NCBI RefSeq assembly: GCF_002849655.1
Contig: NZ_PDNW01000004.1
Coordinates: 186,001 to 250,000 of the forward strand
DNA from: Pollutimonas subterranea
Lineage (GTDB): Bacteria; Pseudomonadota; Gammaproteobacteria; Burkholderiales; Burkholderiaceae_B
DNA length: 64,000 nucleotides
Direction: 5' to 3'
Position 1 is the first letter of the stretch; the number at the start of each line of letters is the position of its first letter. The notes under the pieces were generated by a model. It worked only from the letters and a program-made list of their open reading frames with translations, searched no databases and was not told where the DNA came from. Position numbers and translations under genes: made by a program. Below are positions 9,082 through 18,511 of this stretch, in pieces.

Positions 9082-10077
9082 ATGAAATCGAATACATCTC
9101 TTCGCCGCGGCGTCAAGCGCCTGGCCTATGCGGCAGCGCTGACGCTGGCCACCATCGCCACCGCCCATGCCGCCTATCCGGAACGGCCGGTCACGCTGGT
9201 CGTGCCTTACCCTCCAGCCGGCACGACCGATCTCGCGGCGCGCACCATGGCCCAGGCCATGGAAGCCGGCCTCGGGCAAACCATCGTGGTCGAGAATCGC
9301 GCCGGCGCCGGAGGCAGCATCGGCATGGGCGTCGTGGCCCGCGCCAAGCCCGACGGCTACACCATAGGAATGGGAACGATCGGTACGCAGACGATCAATC
9401 AATTCCTGTACACCGATATGCCCTTCGATCCCGAAAAAGATTTCGTTCCGATCGCGCTGGTCGTCACCACCCCGAATATCATTGCCGTCAATGCGAAATC
9501 CGATATCAAGAACCTGGCCGACCTGATCGCCAAAGCCAAGTCGAGCAAGGACGAAAAGCTGACCTACGCAACGCCGGGCATTGGATCGTCAGTCCATCTG
9601 ACAGGCGCCTACCTCGAGCAAGTGGCCGGAATCGAAATGCTGCACATCCCGTTCAAGGGCGTCTCCGGCTCGTTGCCGGCCTTGATCGGCGGGCAGGTCG
9701 ACATCCTGCTGGACAATCTGCCCAGCACGCTGGCCCAAGTGCAGGATGGCTCGAAGATACGCGGCATTGCCGTCACGTCGGCTAAGCGCCTGGCATCGGT
9801 GCCCGATATCCCGACAGTAGCCGAGTCCGGAATCGCCGACTTCGATGTCACAGCCTGGTTCGCCCTCTATGCACCCAAAGGCACACCCAAGGAAGCGGTG
9901 GATAAGCTGATTGCCGCCGCTCAGGGCGCACTGGCATCGTCCGAGCTTCAGGCCAAGTTCATATCCCTGGGTGCGCAGGCCGGCACGCTGGTGGGTGACG
10001 AACTGGCTGCCTTCGAAGCCAAGGAACGCGAGCGCTGGAGCAAGCTCATCAAAGACCGCAACATCCAACGACAATAG
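9082..10077 (+). CDS. Bug/TctC-family periplasmic solute receptor
   Basis: 331 residues. Signal peptide with basic start (RRGVKR) and cleavage near AHA-AYPERP, then the signature YPERPVTLVVPYPPAGTTD, NRAGAGGSIGMG and KPDGYTIGMG. GGAGA 8 bases before the ATG is the ribosome site. It starts 12 bases after ggt and is the second receptor of the same operon. Two different receptors around one enzyme suggest either two related substrates or division of labour between uptake and sensing. The ligand is unknown. Confidence 0.93.
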   Translation: MKSNTSLRRGVKRLAYAAALTLATIATAHAAYPERPVTLVVPYPPAGTTDLAARTMAQAMEAGLGQTIVVENRAGAGGSIGMGVVARAKPDGYTIGMGTIGTQTINQFLYTDMPFDPEKDFVPIALVVTTPNIIAVNAKSDIKNLADLIAKAKSSKDEKLTYATPGIGSSVHLTGAYLEQVAGIEMLHIPFKGVSGSLPALIGGQVDILLDNLPSTLAQVQDGSKIRGIAVTSAKRLASVPDIPTVAESGIADFDVTAWFALYAPKGTPKEAVDKLIAAAQGALASSELQAKFISLGAQAGTLVGDELAAFEAKERERWSKLIKDRNIQRQ

Positions 10078-10108
10078 TTTTGATTTTCACACGTTAAAAG
10101 GTTTACCC

Positions 10109-11656
10109 ATGAATGGTGCAGACAGTCTTTGCGACACTTTATTGGCCAATGACGTCGACGTATGCTTTGCCAATCCCGGCACATCCGAGATGCATTTCGT
10201 CGCGGCGCTCGACAAGAAACCCCAGATGCGTTGCATCCTGGGTTTGTTTGAAGGGGTCGTAACCGGCGCCGCCGACGGCTATGCGCGCATGGCCGACAAA
10301 CCGGCGGCAACGCTTCTGCACCTGGGACCGGGCCTTGCCAATGGCCTGGCCAACATCCACAACGCGCGCCGCGCAAACACGCCGATGGTCAACATCGTGG
10401 GCGACCACGCCGCGTACCACCTGCAATACGACGCGCCCTTGACCAGCGACATCGAAAGCCTGGCCCGGCCCATGTCAGACTGGGTGCATCGCATCCAGTC
10501 CGCCGCCGACGTCTCGCCCGCCGCCGCAGCGGCAATCCAGGCATCACGTAGTGGACCTGGCGGCATCGCCACTCTTATCCTGCCTGCCGATGCGGCATGG
10601 ACCGAAGCCCCTGCAACCATACAACGCGCCACCGATCCCGAGCTCGCGCCCGTCCAGGACGATGCGTTGCGCGCGGCTGGCGCTGCGCTGCGCAATGGCC
10701 GGAAAACAGTCATTCTTCTTTCAGGCAAGGCGCTGCGAGGCGAGGCGCTGGACACCGCCAGCCGCATAGCGGTAAAAACGGGCGCGCGATTGATGGCGCA
10801 GCAATCCAACGGCCGGGTTGAACGCGGCGCGGGACGGGTCATGATAGATCGCGTGCCTTTCAGCGTCGACCTGGCCCTCAAGACGTTTGAAGATACCGAG
10901 CAACTTATCCTGGTCGGCGCCAAGACCCCGGTCGCTTTTTTTGCCTACCCCGGCAAGCCCGGCGTACTGGTGCCCGCAGCCTGCGACATCATCCCTCTTA
11001 CCGGACCGGACAACGACGTGGCGCAGGCATTGCAGGCGCTGGCCGAGGCGGTCGGTGCGGACCACACCGTTGCACCGCTTACCTCGCAGCGCACGGCCAC
11101 CCAATTGCCCAGCGGCGCGCTGAACGCCGCCGCCATCATCCAGGCCATCGGCGTGCTGAGCCCCGAGAACGCCATCATTTGCGACGAGTCGGTCAGTTCG
11201 GGGCGCGACTCATTCAAATCCACATTCGGCGCCGCACCACATGACTTCCTTCAGATCACTGGCGGTGCGATCGGCATCGGCATTCCCCTGGCAACCGGAG
11301 CCGCGGTCGCCTGTCCGGACCGAAAAGTGATCCTGATGCAAGCCGATGGCAGCGGCATGTATACCTTGCAAGCCTTGTGGACCCAGGCACGCGAACAACT
11401 GGACGTCGTAACCATTATCTTCGCCAATCGCAGCTATGCCATCCTGCACAACGAACTCAAGATGGTGGGCGCGGGCGAACCGGGGCGCAATGCACGGCGC
11501 ATGCTGGATCTGGACAACCCCACCTTCGATTGGGTACATATGGCGAAAGCGTCCGGCGTGGAAGCCGCCAGGGCTACCGATGCCGAATCATTTATCGACG
11601 TGCTGCGATCAGCCCTGGCACGCAAGGGCCCCTTCCTGATCGAAGCCGTTATTTAG
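10109..11656 (+). CDS. ThDP-dependent enzyme, acetolactate synthase large-subunit-like
   Basis: 515 residues of the acetolactate synthase / benzoylformate decarboxylase superfamily. The N-terminal domain has FANPGTSE and the catalytic Glu48 in GLFEGVVTGAADGYAR. The ThDP-binding segment begins ADGSG at about residue 412 and ends with FANRSYAIL, matching the GDGS-X24-27-N pattern with Ala for the first Gly. FAD-binding features of true acetolactate synthases are not evident, and no small subunit gene follows, so a 2-oxoacid decarboxylase or lyase is more likely than branched-chain biosynthesis. Start ATG 10109 lies 31 bases after the Bug gene, with AAAAGG upstream. Last gene of the IclR-linked operon. 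Confidence 0.87.
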   Translation: MNGADSLCDTLLANDVDVCFANPGTSEMHFVAALDKKPQMRCILGLFEGVVTGAADGYARMADKPAATLLHLGPGLANGLANIHNARRANTPMVNIVGDHAAYHLQYDAPLTSDIESLARPMSDWVHRIQSAADVSPAAAAAIQASRSGPGGIATLILPADAAWTEAPATIQRATDPELAPVQDDALRAAGAALRNGRKTVILLSGKALRGEALDTASRIAVKTGARLMAQQSNGRVERGAGRVMIDRVPFSVDLALKTFEDTEQLILVGAKTPVAFFAYPGKPGVLVPAACDIIPLTGPDNDVAQALQALAEAVGADHTVAPLTSQRTATQLPSGALNAAAIIQAIGVLSPENAIICDESVSSGRDSFKSTFGAAPHDFLQITGGAIGIGIPLATGAAVACPDRKVILMQADGSGMYTLQALWTQAREQLDVVTIIFANRSYAILHNELKMVGAGEPGRNARRMLDLDNPTFDWVHMAKASGVEAARATDAESFIDVLRSALARKGPFLIEAVI

Positions 11657-11687
11657 TACTGCTTAACGCAATTGGGCGGGCGCCCTG

Positions 11688-12536
11688 TCAGGATGGCGTC
11701 CAGCCTTGCGGAAAGACCGGCAGTGCGCGCTTGTGGCCTGAATTGAGATAGGTACGCACTATGGTCTCGTACGCCTGCTCCGAGACCTCCTTGCCCTCGA
11801 GAAAATCGTCGATCTCGCCGTAGGTCACGCCGAAGGCATCCTCGTCAGGCTTCAGGGGCGTAAGCGACTCCAGGTCCGCGGTGGGCACTTTGTAAACAAG
11901 CGAATCGGGCGCGCCCATTTCATGGGCCAGCGCGCGCACGCGCCGCTTGCTCAAGCCGGTCAACGGTGTAAGGTCTGCGGCGCCGTCGCCAAACTTGGTA
12001 AAGAAGCCCATCAAGGCCTCGGCCGCCTGATCGGTGCCCACGACCAGCCCGCCATGCGCCCCGGCTACCGCATACTGCGCGATCATGCGCTGGCGCGCCT
12101 TGATATTGCCCAGCAGGAAGTCCTGATGCCGCTCATCGCGAAACGGCACCTCGGCGCTGAGCAGTGCCGTCAGCATGGCGTCGCTGGCGGGCTTGATATT
12201 CACGGTGAGAACTTGATCGGGCTTGATCACTTCGAGCGACGCCTGCGCATCGGGTTCATCGCGCTGTTCGCCATAAGGCAGCCGCATGGCAACAAAGCTG
12301 GCGGTGTGTCCCCGCTGACGCGCCTGTTCTGCGGCTCGTTGCGCCAGGCAGCCGCCGACCAGGGAATCGACCCCGCCGCTGATACCCAGCACCAGCGCGC
12401 GCGAGCCGGTCGCCACCAGGTAGTCGGCCAGGAAGCCGACCCGGCGCTCGACGTCTTGTCGGGCATCAAAGTCATTGCTCACAAAAAGCTCGGCAATAAT
12501 GTCGCGCTGCATGGCGCGGTGTTCGGGAGTCAACAC
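11688..12536 (-). CDS. nadE: NH3-dependent NAD+ synthetase
   Basis: 282 residues, close to the E. coli NadE length of 275. It makes NAD from deamido-NAD, ATP and ammonia. The PP-loop SGGVDS is at residues 53-58 of LVLGISGGVDS. Other family motifs are RMIAQYAVAG, VVGTDQAAEALMGFFTKFGDGAADLTPL and LPTADL-like KVPTADLESLTP. There is no glutaminase domain. The GTG start at 12536 is preceded by AAAGGAAG and fits homologues; a longer frame back to 12620 overlaps the MFS promoter region. It is divergent from the MFS gene, and no functional tie is evident. Confidence 0.95.
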   Translation of the reverse strand: MLTPEHRAMQRDIIAELFVSNDFDARQDVERRVGFLADYLVATGSRALVLGISGGVDSLVGGCLAQRAAEQARQRGHTASFVAMRLPYGEQRDEPDAQASLEVIKPDQVLTVNIKPASDAMLTALLSAEVPFRDERHQDFLLGNIKARQRMIAQYAVAGAHGGLVVGTDQAAEALMGFFTKFGDGAADLTPLTGLSKRRVRALAHEMGAPDSLVYKVPTADLESLTPLKPDEDAFGVTYGEIDDFLEGKEVSEQAYETIVRTYLNSGHKRALPVFPQGWTPS

Positions 12537-12639
12537 GATTCTTCCTTTCCGGTTCGTTGGGTCAAACAAAAGGCATGGGGTAAGTGCGCGTGCGCAGAAG
12601 GGTATGATACGCCAGGTCATATCAGGATTTATTCACACC

Positions 12640-13839
12640 ATGAGCTCCACGCCTTCGGCGGCTGTCGTACTTGCCGCCACCTTGACCGTACAGTCGCTGG
12701 TGGCCATGGCCTTGTTGACGCTACCGGTCGTCGCCCCTTCTGTTGCCGAGTCCCTCGGAATTTCCGCCGCGTACGTCGGCTTGTACATTGCGCTGGCCTA
12801 TGCGGGCGCAATGATGGCCAGCCTGCTGGCGGGCGGCGCCGTCAGGCGCTTCGGCGCCATCCGTTCCAGCCAGATAGGCCTGCTCTTGTGCGGCGCCGGG
12901 GTGACACTATGCACCATCGAATCGCCGGTGGCCATGGCAATCGGCGCAGTAATGGTAGGCATGGGCTACGGGCCGATCACGCCATCGAGTTCGCACCTGC
13001 TGGTCAAAAGCACTCCTGCGCATCGCATGTCGCTGGTCTTTTCCATCAAGCAGACCGGCGTGCCGCTGGGCGGCGTACTGGCGGGCGTCATCGTTCCCAG
13101 CCTGGCTGAAGCGGCGAGCTGGCAATGGGCATTTCTGGGGGTGGCCGCGGCCAACGTGCTGTGCGCCATTGCCATCCAGCCCTTATGCGCCGCGCTGGAT
13201 GCCGACAAGGACATCAAGCAACGCATTTCCGTCGGCAATGGCTTGGCCGGACCGCTTAGGCTGGTATTCAGCCAGCGCAGCCTTACCGTGCTGGCTGCAG
13301 TTTCCTTCCTTTTTTCCATTGCGCAACTGTCGCTGACGACCTATCTGGTGACCTTCCTGCATGAAGACCTGGGCATGGGGCTGATTGCGGCCGGCTTTAT
13401 ATTGGCGATGGCACAAGCGGCAGGCGTCGCGGGCAGGCTGCTCTGGGGCTACGTGGCCGACCGGTTCCTGGGTCCGTCCAACATGCTGGCCGTACTAGCC
13501 ATATTGATTGCCCTATGCGGCATTGCCACGGCCCTTCTCCAGTATACGGACTCCATGTTGCTGCTCATTGTGGTGCTGTCCGTCTTCGGCAGCAGCGCAG
13601 TCGGCTGGAACGGTGTGTACCTCGCCGAAGTGGCCCGGCAAGCGCCCAAAGGGCAAGCCAGCATGGCAACGGGCGGCACACTGGCCATGACATTCCTGGG
13701 CGTTGTGATCGGGCCGCCTTTGTTCGGTCTCGTGGCGGGCAGTTTTGGCAGCTACAGCCTGGCTTATGCAACGCTGATAGTGCCTGCGGGACTTTGCTTG
13801 TGGCTGCTGCTGCGCTACCGGTCCGCGTTTATCGCGTAG
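12640..13839 (+). CDS. MFS transporter
   Basis: 399 residues with about 12 hydrophobic segments in two halves separated by a charged loop near residue 190 (DADKDIKQR). The loop GAVRRFGAIRSSQIG after helix 2 corresponds to the MFS signature. The overall look (VAPSVAESLGISAAYVGLYIALAYAGAM) resembles the CynX/NimT-like and oxalate/formate-like branches. Its substrate is unknown. ATG 12640 is the first start that places helix 1 correctly. The 3' end overlaps the convergent LysR gene by 11 bases. Confidence 0.85.
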   Translation: MSSTPSAAVVLAATLTVQSLVAMALLTLPVVAPSVAESLGISAAYVGLYIALAYAGAMMASLLAGGAVRRFGAIRSSQIGLLLCGAGVTLCTIESPVAMAIGAVMVGMGYGPITPSSSHLLVKSTPAHRMSLVFSIKQTGVPLGGVLAGVIVPSLAEAASWQWAFLGVAAANVLCAIAIQPLCAALDADKDIKQRISVGNGLAGPLRLVFSQRSLTVLAAVSFLFSIAQLSLTTYLVTFLHEDLGMGLIAAGFILAMAQAAGVAGRLLWGYVADRFLGPSNMLAVLAILIALCGIATALLQYTDSMLLLIVVLSVFGSSAVGWNGVYLAEVARQAPKGQASMATGGTLAMTFLGVVIGPPLFGLVAGSFGSYSLAYATLIVPAGLCLWLLLRYRSAFIA

Positions 13840-14731
13840 CCGTGGCGTAAGTCCGGGCGCCCTGCTCCAGCAACTGCGCCAGATGGCGGGCGGCGGGGCC
13901 GGACTCGGCGCCATTGCCGAAAGTCCGGAATAAAGACACGCGGCGGATCTGCCCCTCGTTCAGCGGCAAGGGCCAGAGGCTACCCTGTTCCAGCTGCTTT
14001 TGTATGACATGGCGCGGCAGCCATGCGAACCCGAGGCCGTCGGTGACCATGGCGGCCGAGGTCTCCATGCTGGTCACCGTCCAGCGTTGCCTGGAGCCCA
14101 GCCAACCTTCATCGCGGGGCTGCAGCGTTCCGGAATCGCGCAGCACGATTTGCATCTCGCGCTTCAGGTCATCGGTGCTTAACGGCCTTCCAAGGCGATG
14201 CAGATTGTGGCCGGGATGGGCGACCGCGATGAAATCCACATCAAGTAGCAGGTCGCCTAGGTAGCCCGCGGGCACGCGCGTACCGATCAGGACATCGGCT
14301 CGCTGTTCAAGCAAGGCTTCGTCAGCGCCCGACAATACCACTTCACCAAGCTGTATCCGGGTCTGGCCGACTTCCTGTGTGAATTGGTTCAAGGCCTGCA
14401 GCAACAGGGACGTGGGAAAGGCCACGTCGACCACCACGCGCAATTCGGCCTCCCACCCCTGTTCCATGCGGCTTGCAAGTTGTTCCAGCTTGCGGGCATC
14501 GGCCAACAGTTCGCTTGCTTGGCTGAGCAGGGCTTTGCCGTTGTCGGTGAGGCGCGCCTTGCGCCCTTCAATGACCAGAAGGTCGACACCAAGCTGGGCC
14601 TGCAGGCGCGCCGCCATGTAGCTGATGGAAGACTGGCTTCGATGCAGGGCTTCCGCTGCCTGGGCGTACCCGCCATGTTCGACGATGGCCTGCAATACGC
14701 GCCATTGTTCAAGTGTGGTTTTGAGCGTGTG
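13829..14731 (-). CDS. LysR-family transcriptional regulator
   Basis: 300 residues from ATG 14731, which has GAGGA at the right distance; the frame is open 9 residues further. HTH: MHTLKTTLEQWRVLQAIVEHGG, then YAQAAEALHRSQSSISYMAARLQ and a TDNGKALLSQ box. The effector domain includes LRVVVDVAFPTSLL and ADVLIGTRVPAGY. It is divergent from the pirin gene (start 14865), so it most likely controls that gene and itself through the A+T-rich 130-base intergenic region. Confidence 0.9.
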   Translation of the reverse strand, partial: HTLKTTLEQWRVLQAIVEHGGYAQAAEALHRSQSSISYMAARLQAQLGVDLLVIEGRKARLTDNGKALLSQASELLADARKLEQLASRMEQGWEAELRVVVDVAFPTSLLLQALNQFTQEVGQTRIQLGEVVLSGADEALLEQRADVLIGTRVPAGYLGDLLLDVDFIAVAHPGHNLHRLGRPLSTDDLKREMQIVLRDSGTLQPRDEGWLGSRQRWTVTSMETSAAMVTDGLGFAWLPRHVIQKQLEQGSLWPLPLNEGQIRRVSLFRTFGNGAESGPAARHLAQLLEQGARTYATATR

Positions 14732-14756
14732 CATGATGGGTCCTCGCCCATTAAAC

Positions 14757-14771
14757 ATCTATTTAATAGAT
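14757..14771. promoter_or_regulatory. Short palindrome in the LysR-pirin intergenic region
   Basis: ATCTAT-TTA-ATAGAT is a perfect 6-base inverted repeat in an A+T-rich stretch between the LysR gene and the pirin gene. Symmetry and place suit a LysR site; no binding evidence exists. Confidence 0.4.
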
Positions 14772-14864
14772 ATATATAACGCATATTTTGCGCTATTTTA
14801 TCTAAAAAACAAACCATAAAATAAAGACATCGGAGCAAGTCTCCTTATTTATCTGGAGCAAACC

Positions 14865-15563
14865 ATGCTGGAAATTCGTAAAGCAGCCGACCGCGGCCAT
14901 GCCCAACACGGATGGCTGAACAGCCATCATACTTTTTCATTTGCCGAGTATTACGATCAGCAGCAGATGGGGTGGAGCCACCTGCGCGTCATTAACGACG
15001 ATACCGTCCAGGCCGGCGAAGGCTTTGGCACACACGGCCATCGCGACATGGAGATCATTTCGTATGTGCTGGAAGGCGCGCTCGAGCATAAAGACTCGAT
15101 GGGATCGGGGTCGGTAATACGGCCGGGAGACGTGCAGATCATGAGCGCAGGTACCGGCGTGCGTCACAGCGAGTTCAACCATTCGCGGGCTGAGCCGGTC
15201 CACTTCCTGCAAATATGGATAGTCCCCAAGTTTTCAGGCATAAAGCCCAATTATCAGGAGAAGCGCTACGACGACGCACAGAAGCGGGGAAACTTGTGCC
15301 TGGTGGCGTCCCCCGACGGCGCCAACGGTTCACTGATCGTCGCGCAAGATGCCAAAATGTTCGCGGGGTTGCTGGACGGGGCCGAACGCATTGAACATGC
15401 GTTGGCATCGGGACGCCATGCCTATTTGCATGTCGCCCGCGGTGCGCTGACACTGAACGGCGTGGCACTTGCAGCGGGCGACGGCGTAAAGATCGCCGAC
15501 GAAACCTCGCTTACGCTGGCCGACGGCAACAACGCCGAAGTGCTGTTGTTCGACCTGGTCTAG
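14865..15563 (+). CDS. Pirin-family protein (YhaK-like bicupin)
   Basis: 232 residues, the length of bacterial YhaK/YhhW pirins. The N-terminal cupin carries the iron-binding pattern: HGWLNSHHTFSFAEYY, GTHGHRDMEIISYVLEGALEHKDS, then RPGDVQIMSAGTGVRHSEFNHS. These give the His57/His59/His101/Glu103-type ligands. The C-terminal cupin is shorter (YLHVARGALTLNG). Some pirins have quercetin 2,3-dioxygenase activity or act as redox sensors; which applies here cannot be told. Divergent from a LysR gene, a common arrangement for pirins. GGAGC precedes the ATG. Confidence 0.92.
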   Translation: MLEIRKAADRGHAQHGWLNSHHTFSFAEYYDQQQMGWSHLRVINDDTVQAGEGFGTHGHRDMEIISYVLEGALEHKDSMGSGSVIRPGDVQIMSAGTGVRHSEFNHSRAEPVHFLQIWIVPKFSGIKPNYQEKRYDDAQKRGNLCLVASPDGANGSLIVAQDAKMFAGLLDGAERIEHALASGRHAYLHVARGALTLNGVALAAGDGVKIADETSLTLADGNNAEVLLFDLV

Positions 15564-15594
15564 CTGACTTGGTCTAGCAGACTTGGCTTAACCA

Positions 15595-15614
15595 ACCTGG
15601 CCTGCAGGCCAGGT
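15595..15614. terminator. Bidirectional terminator-like palindrome
   Basis: ACCTGGCCTG directly followed by CAGGCCAGGT is a perfect 20-base palindrome between the convergent pirin and ilvD genes. It has no long T tract on either side. Just before it, TGGTCTAGCTGACT and TGGTCTAGCAGACT form a tandem repeat near 15556-15583. Confidence 0.5.
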
Positions 15615-15628
15615 CGAAAAGACCCGGT

Positions 15629-17314
15629 TTAGAACTTGTCCAGGACCGCGCCCGTGCTGGCCGTAGATGCGTTGAAGGCGAATTTCGCCTGCACCCCGCG
15701 CGTGTAGCGAGGCGCGGGCGCCTTCCATTTGGCCAGGCGCGCCGCAATTTCGTCTTCCGGCACGTTCAGTTGCAGCAGCTGCTGATGGGCATCGATGGTA
15801 ATGGAATCGTCTTCCTCCACGATGGCGATATGGCCGCCTACCGCTGCCTCGGGCGCTACGTGGCCGACGACCATGCCCCATGTTCCGCCTGAAAATCGGC
15901 CGTCGGTGATCAAGCCGACCGAATCGCCAAGGCCTGCGCCAATGAGCGCACCGGTAGGAGCCAGCATTTCGGGCATGCCCGGACCGCCTTTGGGGCCCAG
16001 GTAACGCAGCACCATGACGTCGCCCGCTTTCACCTTGCCGTCGAGGATGGCTTTCAATGCCGACTGTTCGTCATCGAAAACACGTGCCGGGCCGGTGATG
16101 ACCGGATTCTTCAGGCCGGTAATCTTGGCCACTGCGCCTTCTGGCGACAAGTTGCCCTTGAGAATAGCCAAATGGCCTTCCTTGTACAGCGCCTTGTCGA
16201 TCGGGAAGATGACCTTTTGGTCCGCACCGGGAGTGCCGGGAATGTCCTTGAGTATTTCCGCGATGGTTTCGCCGGTAATGGTGATGCAATCGCCATTAAT
16301 CAGCCCGGCATCGAGCAGAATCTTCATGACTTGCGGAACGCCGCCAGCCTTATGGAAATCGACAGCGAGGAAGTGGCCGCTGGGTTTCAGGTCGCAAATG
16401 ACCGGCACACGCCGGCGTACGCGTTCGAAGTCGTCGATGGTCCACTCGACACCGGCAGCGTGTGCAATGGCAAGGATATGCAATACCGCATTGGTGGATC
16501 CGCCGGTGGCCATGATGACGCTGACGGCATTCTCAATGGACTTGCGCGTAACGATATCGCGCGGCTTGAGGTCTTGCTTAACGGCGTTCAACAACACGCG
16601 GGCGGAATCGGCGGCGGAATCGGTTTTTTCGTCGTGGACGTTGGCCATGGTCGACGAGTACGGAAGGCTCATGCCCAAGGCCTCAAAGGCCGAGCTCATG
16701 GTGTTGGCGGTATACATTCCGCCACAGGAACCCGGTCCGGGAATGGCGTGCAGTTCGATCTGCTTGAGTTCATGGTCGCTCATGCGGCCCGCAGCGTTCT
16801 CGCCCACGGCCTCGAACACGCTGACGATATTCAAGTCTTTACCGTTCAAGCGGCCCGGAAGAATGGTGCCGCCATACACATAGATGGCCGGCACGTTGGC
16901 GCGCAGCATACCCATCATGCCGCCCGGCATATTCTTGTCGCAGCCGCCGATGACGACCACGCCGTCCATCCATTGTCCCTGCACACAGGTTTCAACGCAG
17001 TCAGCGATGACTTCGCGCGAGACCAGCGAGTATTTCATACCCTCGGTTCCCATGGCCATTCCGTCGGAAATGGTAGGCGTACCAAATACCTGCGCGTTGC
17101 CGCCGGCGGTCTCGATGGCTTCTATCGCCGCATCGGCCAGCTTCTGCAATCCGCTATTGCAGGGGGTAATCGTGCTGTAGCCGTTGGCCACGCCTATCAT
17201 GGGTTTATTGAAGTCTTCTTCTTTGTAACCCAGTGCGTAGTACATGGAGCGGTTCGGGGCCCGTGCAGCGCCCTGAGTGATATTTGCAGACCGCAAAGGT
17301 TTGGTTGTGCTCAT
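15629..17314 (-). CDS. ilvD: Dihydroxy-acid dehydratase
   Basis: 561 residues. Dehydrates 2,3-dihydroxy-isovalerate and -methylvalerate in valine and isoleucine synthesis. The three Fe-S ligand cysteines are visible: Cys52 (ITPCNSG), Cys125 (GGCDKNMPG) and Cys197 ([14 protein letters not shown]). The C-terminal domain has [13 protein letters not shown] and [10 protein letters not shown] 17314 follows GGAAAG and fits the family N-terminus; an in-frame extension to 17344 is unlikely. Paralogues act on sugar acids (Edd, aldonate dehydratases), but the N-terminus and length match IlvD best. Monocistronic. Confidence 0.95.
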   Translation of the reverse strand: MSTTKPLRSANITQGAARAPNRSMYYALGYKEEDFNKPMIGVANGYSTITPCNSGLQKLADAAIEAIETAGGNAQVFGTPTISDGMAMGTEGMKYSLVSREVIADCVETCVQGQWMDGVVVIGGCDKNMPGGMMGMLRANVPAIYVYGGTILPGRLNGKDLNIVSVFEAVGENAAGRMSDHELKQIELHAIPGPGSCGGMYTANTMSSAFEALGMSLPYSSTMANVHDEKTDSAADSARVLLNAVKQDLKPRDIVTRKSIENAVSVIMATGGSTNAVLHILAIAHAAGVEWTIDDFERVRRRVPVICDLKPSGHFLAVDFHKAGGVPQVMKILLDAGLINGDCITITGETIAEILKDIPGTPGADQKVIFPIDKALYKEGHLAILKGNLSPEGAVAKITGLKNPVITGPARVFDDEQSALKAILDGKVKAGDVMVLRYLGPKGGPGMPEMLAPTGALIGAGLGDSVGLITDGRFSGGTWGMVVGHVAPEAAVGGHIAIVEEDDSITIDAHQQLLQLNVPEDEIAARLAKWKAPAPRYTRGVQAKFAFNASTASTGAVLDKF

Positions 17315-17470
17315 TTCTTTCCTTTCTGAATTGGAACCGTGCACGGCGTAACGTGAATCGAAACGAAGAGTTTACCTCCTAAGTCAGCCAGCGTCGCCAT
17401 GCGCGCACACGGGGTGCGCATAGCAACGCATGAAAACTTGATATGGATTAAGGATGGCCACCGTTTCTTG

Positions 17471-17512
17471 TGAGAAGATTCTCAACTGGTAATCATTCTC
17501 ATTCATATTATG
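17471..17512 (+). promoter_or_regulatory. Fur-type operator and promoter of the TonB/ABC operon
   Basis: TGAGAA-GA-TTCTCA (17471-17484) is a perfect palindrome, followed by GGTAATCATTCTCATTC (17488-17504), which resembles Fur boxes (repeated ATTCTCATT / GATAAT-like units). A possible -10 element TATTAT is at 17506-17511. Together this predicts iron repression of the genes downstream. The match was made by eye, not scored. Confidence 0.65.
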
Positions 17513-17536
17513 TTTAATGTAGGTAAGTACGCAGTC

Positions 17537-18511
17537 ATGTCAGCGAAAGCCCTGACGTCGATTGTGTTCTGCGTGGCTGCCGCCACGCTGCCGGCACACG
17601 CCGCCCCATACGAAAAGCTCACTTTGGCGGGTCCCACCGCCGTCGTCACCTTCCCGCTCCTGCACATGGTTGAAACACAGGCACTCAGTCAATACACCGA
17701 CAAGCTCGAGTTCCGCCTGTGGCAAAGCCCCGACCAACTAAGGGTGCTACTGGCCAAAAAAGATATCGATTTCAGCGCGGCACCCAGCAACCTCCCCGCC
17801 CTCATGGCCAATCGCGGGGATCCCGTGCGGCTGCTGAACATATCGGTCTGGGGCATACTGTGGCTGGTCAGCCGCGACCCCACCGTCCAGAACTTTTCCG
17901 ATCTGGCGGGTAAAGAACTGCTGGTTCCCTTCCAGCGCGACCTTCCCGCCGTACTGCTCGACACCCTGCTTGATGCCCAGTCTTTCGCGCCGGACCAGGC
18001 GCCAAGCCTGCGCCGTACGCGCGACTCCCAGGACGCCATTGCGCTGATGCTCACGGGCCAAGGTCAGCATGTGCTCCTGGTCGAACCCACGGCCTCGCTG
18101 CTGCTATCGCGCAACGAACAGCAAGGCGGCACGCCCTTGTATCGGGTTCAAAGCCTGGAAGCCGCATGGAAAAAAAGCTTTCCTGCCGAGGCCGAGCTGC
18201 CGCAGGCCGGCATCATGGTGAATTCACACTTGGCGGGCGACCTGGGCCTTAGCCGCGCGGTCGAACAGGCCTATGCCCACTCCGCCGCATGGTGCTCCGG
18301 CAATGCACTGGAATGCGCCAAGCTGGTTCATCGCCATATCCCCCACTTGCCGGTTCCAGCCATTGAAAGCGCCATCAAGGTCACCCGCCTGGACAGCCGG
18401 CCCGCCAATAGCATCCGTCCGCAGCTAGAAGCCCTGTATCAAATGCTGGGCAAGCAAAATCCGCAAGCCATCGGAGGTCGTCTGCCCGACGCAGGCTTCT
18501 ACGGACCGTGA
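17537..18511 (+). CDS. ABC transporter substrate-binding protein, NitT/TauT-like fold
   Basis: 324 residues. Signal peptide KALTSIVFCVAAATLPAHA with cleavage near residue 22. The mature protein (LTLAGPTAVVTFPLLHMVE, KKDIDFSAAPSNLPALMANRG, FSDLAGKELLVPF) resembles NMT1/SsuA-type binding proteins of nitrate, sulfonate or thiamine-precursor transporters rather than siderophore binding proteins. The ATG at 17537 is preferred; an upstream ATG at 17510 overlaps the predicted -10 box. It is the first gene of a tightly packed five-gene run (permease overlaps by 4 bases). The Fur-like operator points to a metal-related ligand, which is unusual for this fold. Confidence 0.85.
   Translation: MSAKALTSIVFCVAAATLPAHAAPYEKLTLAGPTAVVTFPLLHMVETQALSQYTDKLEFRLWQSPDQLRVLLAKKDIDFSAAPSNLPALMANRGDPVRLLNISVWGILWLVSRDPTVQNFSDLAGKELLVPFQRDLPAVLLDTLLDAQSFAPDQAPSLRRTRDSQDAIALMLTGQGQHVLLVEPTASLLLSRNEQQGGTPLYRVQSLEAAWKKSFPAEAELPQAGIMVNSHLAGDLGLSRAVEQAYAHSAAWCSGNALECAKLVHRHIPHLPVPAIESAIKVTRLDSRPANSIRPQLEALYQMLGKQNPQAIGGRLPDAGFYGP

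Noticed and set aside
16172-17329. 385-codon frame on the plus strand within ilvD
   Set aside because: His- and Gly-rich antisense shadow of ilvD with no recognisable protein.
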